Shown one piece after another: positions 62,190 to 64,000 of a DNA stretch of 64,000 nt. The notes under the pieces are model-generated. The model had not been told where the DNA came from and ran no database searches. It worked only from the letters and a program-made list of their open reading frames with translations. Position 1 is the stretch's first letter, and every line of letters starts with the position of its first letter. Location: contig NZ_JBHFEI010000009.1 in the NCBI RefSeq assembly GCF_041928815.1, positions 124,001-188,000 on the forward strand, in the 5' to 3' direction. This DNA comes from JBHFEI01 sp041928815. Its GTDB lineage: Bacteria; Pseudomonadota; Alphaproteobacteria; Rhizobiales; Rhizobiaceae. The translations under genes were made by a program, and so were the position numbers.

Positions 62190-62260
62190 CATGTGCAGCC
62201 GAAACGCCATCGCTTCGGCGTTGGACACTGCGTGCAAGACCGGAGGACATGTCCAGCCGG
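62190..62260 (+). repeat. Mosaic repeat copy E (module 2)
   Basis: AGCATGTGCAGCCGAAACG followed by CATCGCTTCGGCGTTGGACA and CTGCG aligns with copies A, C and D. CATGTCCAGCCGG occurs again at its right edge. Confidence 0.7.
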
Positions 62261-62477
62261 CGCGCTCGCGTCGGCCTCGGACGATGCGGGTAAGGACGAC
62301 ACGACGGGGCCTTTGCGGATGTCGTGGTCGCCGGAGATGTCTCGGGCGTCCGCGCGGCGAACAGACCGCCTTTCTCGCTCTGGATCCGGGGCCGATCCCT
62401 TGCATCCAAACGGTGCTGCAGACCGTGCCGCGATCTTCCAAGGTTGGCGCGCTCTGCGCCAGGCCGCCGTTTTCCCG

Positions 62478-62590
62478 CCTGTCCTTCCGCAAGACCGCTT
62501 TCGGCAGGCATGCTCCCTCTCTCTGTGTCAACGCCGTCTGCGGACGTCCCATCCGGTCCGGACGTGAGGCGACGTGCTCCGGGCGCCTTC
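62478..62590 (+). repeat. Second-family intergenic repeat
   Basis: CGCCTGTCCT, GGCATGCTCCCTCTCTCTGT and GACGTGCTCCGGGCG align in order with 44471-44580. The 3' part also aligns with 6359-6403. Confidence 0.55.
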
Positions 62591-62641
62591 TCCTCGGGCA
62601 GCCCCTTGCCGATCCCCGTCTGACGCCGGCCGGATTGAGCC

Positions 62642-63304
62642 CTAATCCTCCTCGTCGCCCTCCGGCGCGCGCGCCACCGGCATCAGCCGGTCGCCGGCGA
62701 CGGGCTCGCGGCTGAGCAGGCCCGCATCCTCCAGCATCTCCATGTCCGGCAGGTCGCGCAGCGTCTGGAAGCCGAAGGCTTCGAGGAAATGCGGCGTCGT
62801 CACATAGGTGTAGGGCGCGCCGGGCAAGGGGCTGCGCGGGCCGGTCGCGACCATGCCGGCGCGGCGCAGGCTGGCGATCGTCTCGCGGCCGATCTCCCGT
62901 CCGAAGACGCGCGACAGGTCCGCCCGCGTCACCGGCTGGAGATAGGCGGTCGCCATCAGCACGGTCGCCTCGTGCGTCGTCAGCCCGACGGCGGGCGCGG
63001 AAGGCGCGCCGGCGGCGCGCAGGATCTCGGCATAGGCGCGGCGCGTGCGGTGCTGCCAGCCGCCGGCGATCGGCACCAGGTCGTAGGGCCGGTCGGCGAG
63101 CCCGTCGCGGATGTCGTCGATCAGGAGGTCGATGTTGCAGTCGCGCCCGACGATGCGGGCGATCGTCGCCCGGTCGACCGGCGCGGCCGAGGCGAAGATG
63201 ACCGCCTCGGCCCGGCGCATCCATTCACGCCAGCGCTCCTGCTGCGGCAGGTGGGACAGTTCCGTGTCGATCGCGCCCATCGCGCCGGCAGCCTTGCGGG
63301 CCAT
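62642..63304 (-). CDS. scpB: ScpB-like segregation and condensation protein
   Basis: 220-aa protein with the ScpB double winged-helix fold: REWMRRAEAVIFASAAPVDRATIARIVG, then LTTHEATVLMATAYLQPVTRADLSRVFGREIGRETIASLRRAGMVATG, and APYTYVTTPHFLEAFGFQTLRDLPDME. ScpB binds SMC-ScpA to condense and segregate DNA. There is no scpA beside it; instead a DUF1403 gene lies three bases upstream, an arrangement I associate with rhizobial plasmids rather than the chromosomal scpAB locus. The acidic C-terminal tail (PEGDEED) is typical. Confidence 0.88.
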   Translation of the reverse strand: MARKAAGAMGAIDTELSHLPQQERWREWMRRAEAVIFASAAPVDRATIARIVGRDCNIDLLIDDIRDGLADRPYDLVPIAGGWQHRTRRAYAEILRAAGAPSAPAVGLTTHEATVLMATAYLQPVTRADLSRVFGREIGRETIASLRRAGMVATGPRSPLPGAPYTYVTTPHFLEAFGFQTLRDLPDMEMLEDAGLLSREPVAGDRLMPVARAPEGDEED

Positions 63305-63307
63305 CGA

Positions 63308-64000
63308 TCAGAGCCCGTAGAGCCGCAGCGTCGGCCGGTCGCTCAAGGCACGCACGCCGCCGAGCGCGACGAGCCGGTCGAACATGCGCCGCGAGGCCCA
63401 GCGCGAGAGGTCCGCCCCCGGCGCGCCGGCGGCGACCGCGTCCTCCGACAGCAATTGCCGCACCACGGCCGCGCCGCCCTTCGTGCGCACCTTCGGCGCG
63501 ACGGCGATCAGCTGCTCGGCGCGGCGCGCGATCTCGTTGGCGCGGGTGACCGTGGTCGCCGCGCCCTCGACCAGCGCCAGGCAGACGGCGCGGGAAAAGC
63601 CCGGCTCGCCGGGCCGGAGCCGCCCCCGTCCGCCGGTGGTGCGGAACGCGGCCCCGTGGCGCAGCGCCATCAGCATCGGCACGCCCGCGCGCCAGTTCAG
63701 CCGCTCGGCGACGAGCCAGTCGGCCAGCCACCAGGCGAGCGCTTCGGCCTCCGGCCGCTCGGCCTGGATCGCGGCGACGAGGTCGGCGGCGGCGAGCGGC
63801 GTGGCGCGGGCGGAGTGCAGCGCCGCCTCGGCGAGCACGGGCAGGCGCTCGAGCCAGGCATCCCGGCCGATGGCGAGGTCGGCGGCAAGGCCCGCGACCG
63901 TGGCGCCGTCCAGCGCGACGCGCCGGCGGGCGAGAAGCGAGAAGGCGCGCAGCACCCGGCCCCCCGGCCCCGGATCGCCGCCGGCCGGCGTCAGCAGAAC
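63308..64000 (-). CDS. DUF1403 family protein, 5' partial
   Basis: At least 230 residues, open to the window edge so the N-terminus is missing. The family is recognised from LRAFSLLARRRVALDGATVAGLAADLAIGRDAWLERLPVLAEAALH, EALAWWLADWLVAERLNW and LPMLMALRHGAAFRTTGGRGR-like segments. It is helical, with no catalytic motif seen and no known function. Tight coupling to scpB suggests a shared job in DNA maintenance, which is inference. Confidence 0.82.
   Translation of the reverse strand, partial: VLLTPAGGDPGPGGRVLRAFSLLARRRVALDGATVAGLAADLAIGRDAWLERLPVLAEAALHSARATPLAAADLVAAIQAERPEAEALAWWLADWLVAERLNWRAGVPMLMALRHGAAFRTTGGRGRLRPGEPGFSRAVCLALVEGAATTVTRANEIARRAEQLIAVAPKVRTKGGAAVVRQLLSEDAVAAGAPGADLSRWASRRMFDRLVALGGVRALSDRPTLRLYGL

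Larger units (their letters stand above)
62089..62641. other. Intergenic region with two repeat copies
   Basis: No gene seen. It contains mosaic copy E (62190-62260, module 2 with CATCGCTTCGGCGTTGGACA and CATGTCCAGCCGG) and a copy of the second repeat family (62478-62590). Confidence 0.65.

Overview
The window is GC-rich (mostly 65-70% by eye) and looks like an alphaproteobacterium of the Hyphomicrobiales (Rhizobiales), probably near the Rhizobiaceae. This rests on inference from CtrA-type TTAA-N7-TTAA(C) boxes, a cuckoo/CcsR-like small RNA with CCUCCUCCC loops, the gene families present, and a DUF1403-scpB pair that I associate with rhizobial megaplasmids. I cannot name the genus or decide between chromosome, chromid and plasmid.

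Layout. 1-3528: 3' end of a PotABCD-type ABC importer operon (permease, ATPase) followed by a nucleoside/guanine-type deaminase, a GntR/FCD regulator and a flavin-reductase-like split-barrel protein. 3711-6274: a CysD-like and a CysNC/NodQ-like pair in which every ATP-sulfurylase and GTPase signature is eroded while the APS-kinase domain is intact. 6919-17138: a secretion locus with a 1702-aa RTX/VCBS/seven-FG-GAP protein, a PrtD-type type I ABC exporter, an HlyD-type adaptor and a convergent TolC lipoprotein; CtrA-like boxes lie upstream of the adhesin and tolC genes. 17480-23624: AraC regulator, soluble PAS-PAS chemoreceptor and an MHYT-PAS-GGDEF-EAL c-di-GMP protein.

23688-29907: an island bounded by decayed insertion sequences that holds an unusually AT-rich small membrane protein directly followed by a 1313-aa FrpC-like RTX protein. 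30414-36979: RND efflux pump and adaptor, an alpha/beta hydrolase with an altered nucleophile elbow, and a divergent LysR regulator. 37067-43785: a sugar-acid catabolic cluster (RpiR regulator, UlaG-like metallohydrolase, 2-hydroxyacid dehydrogenase, shikimate-dehydrogenase-like enzyme, KDPG aldolase, cupin phosphoglucose isomerase, FGGY kinase), then a DUF4269 gene.

44971-54555: a complete Nit1C-type cluster (MSMEG_0572, Nit6803 nitrilase, MSMEG_0568 radical SAM, GNAT, AIR-synthase-like, glycosyltransferase, MSMEG_0570 and MSMEG_0569 families) with a divergent MocR regulator, a good sigma-54 promoter and an appended LnmK/Pnap_2097-like gene. 54513-58956: spermidine-synthase-like gene, a third RTX protein with a glycine-rich tract, and a TetR regulator with its likely operator. 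59094-64000: small ORF, J-domain protein, HNH protein, the CCUCCUCCC-loop RNA, a Tim44-like protein, scpB and a partial DUF1403 gene.

Two families of intergenic repeats are scattered through the window. The larger is a three-module mosaic with six copies; it supplies the C-terminus and stop codon of the TolC gene and creates false N-terminal extensions upstream of three other genes. The strongest leads for something undescribed are the pseudo-sulfurylase/APS-kinase pair, the small membrane protein plus RTX island, the sugar-acid cluster, and the four-hairpin RNA.
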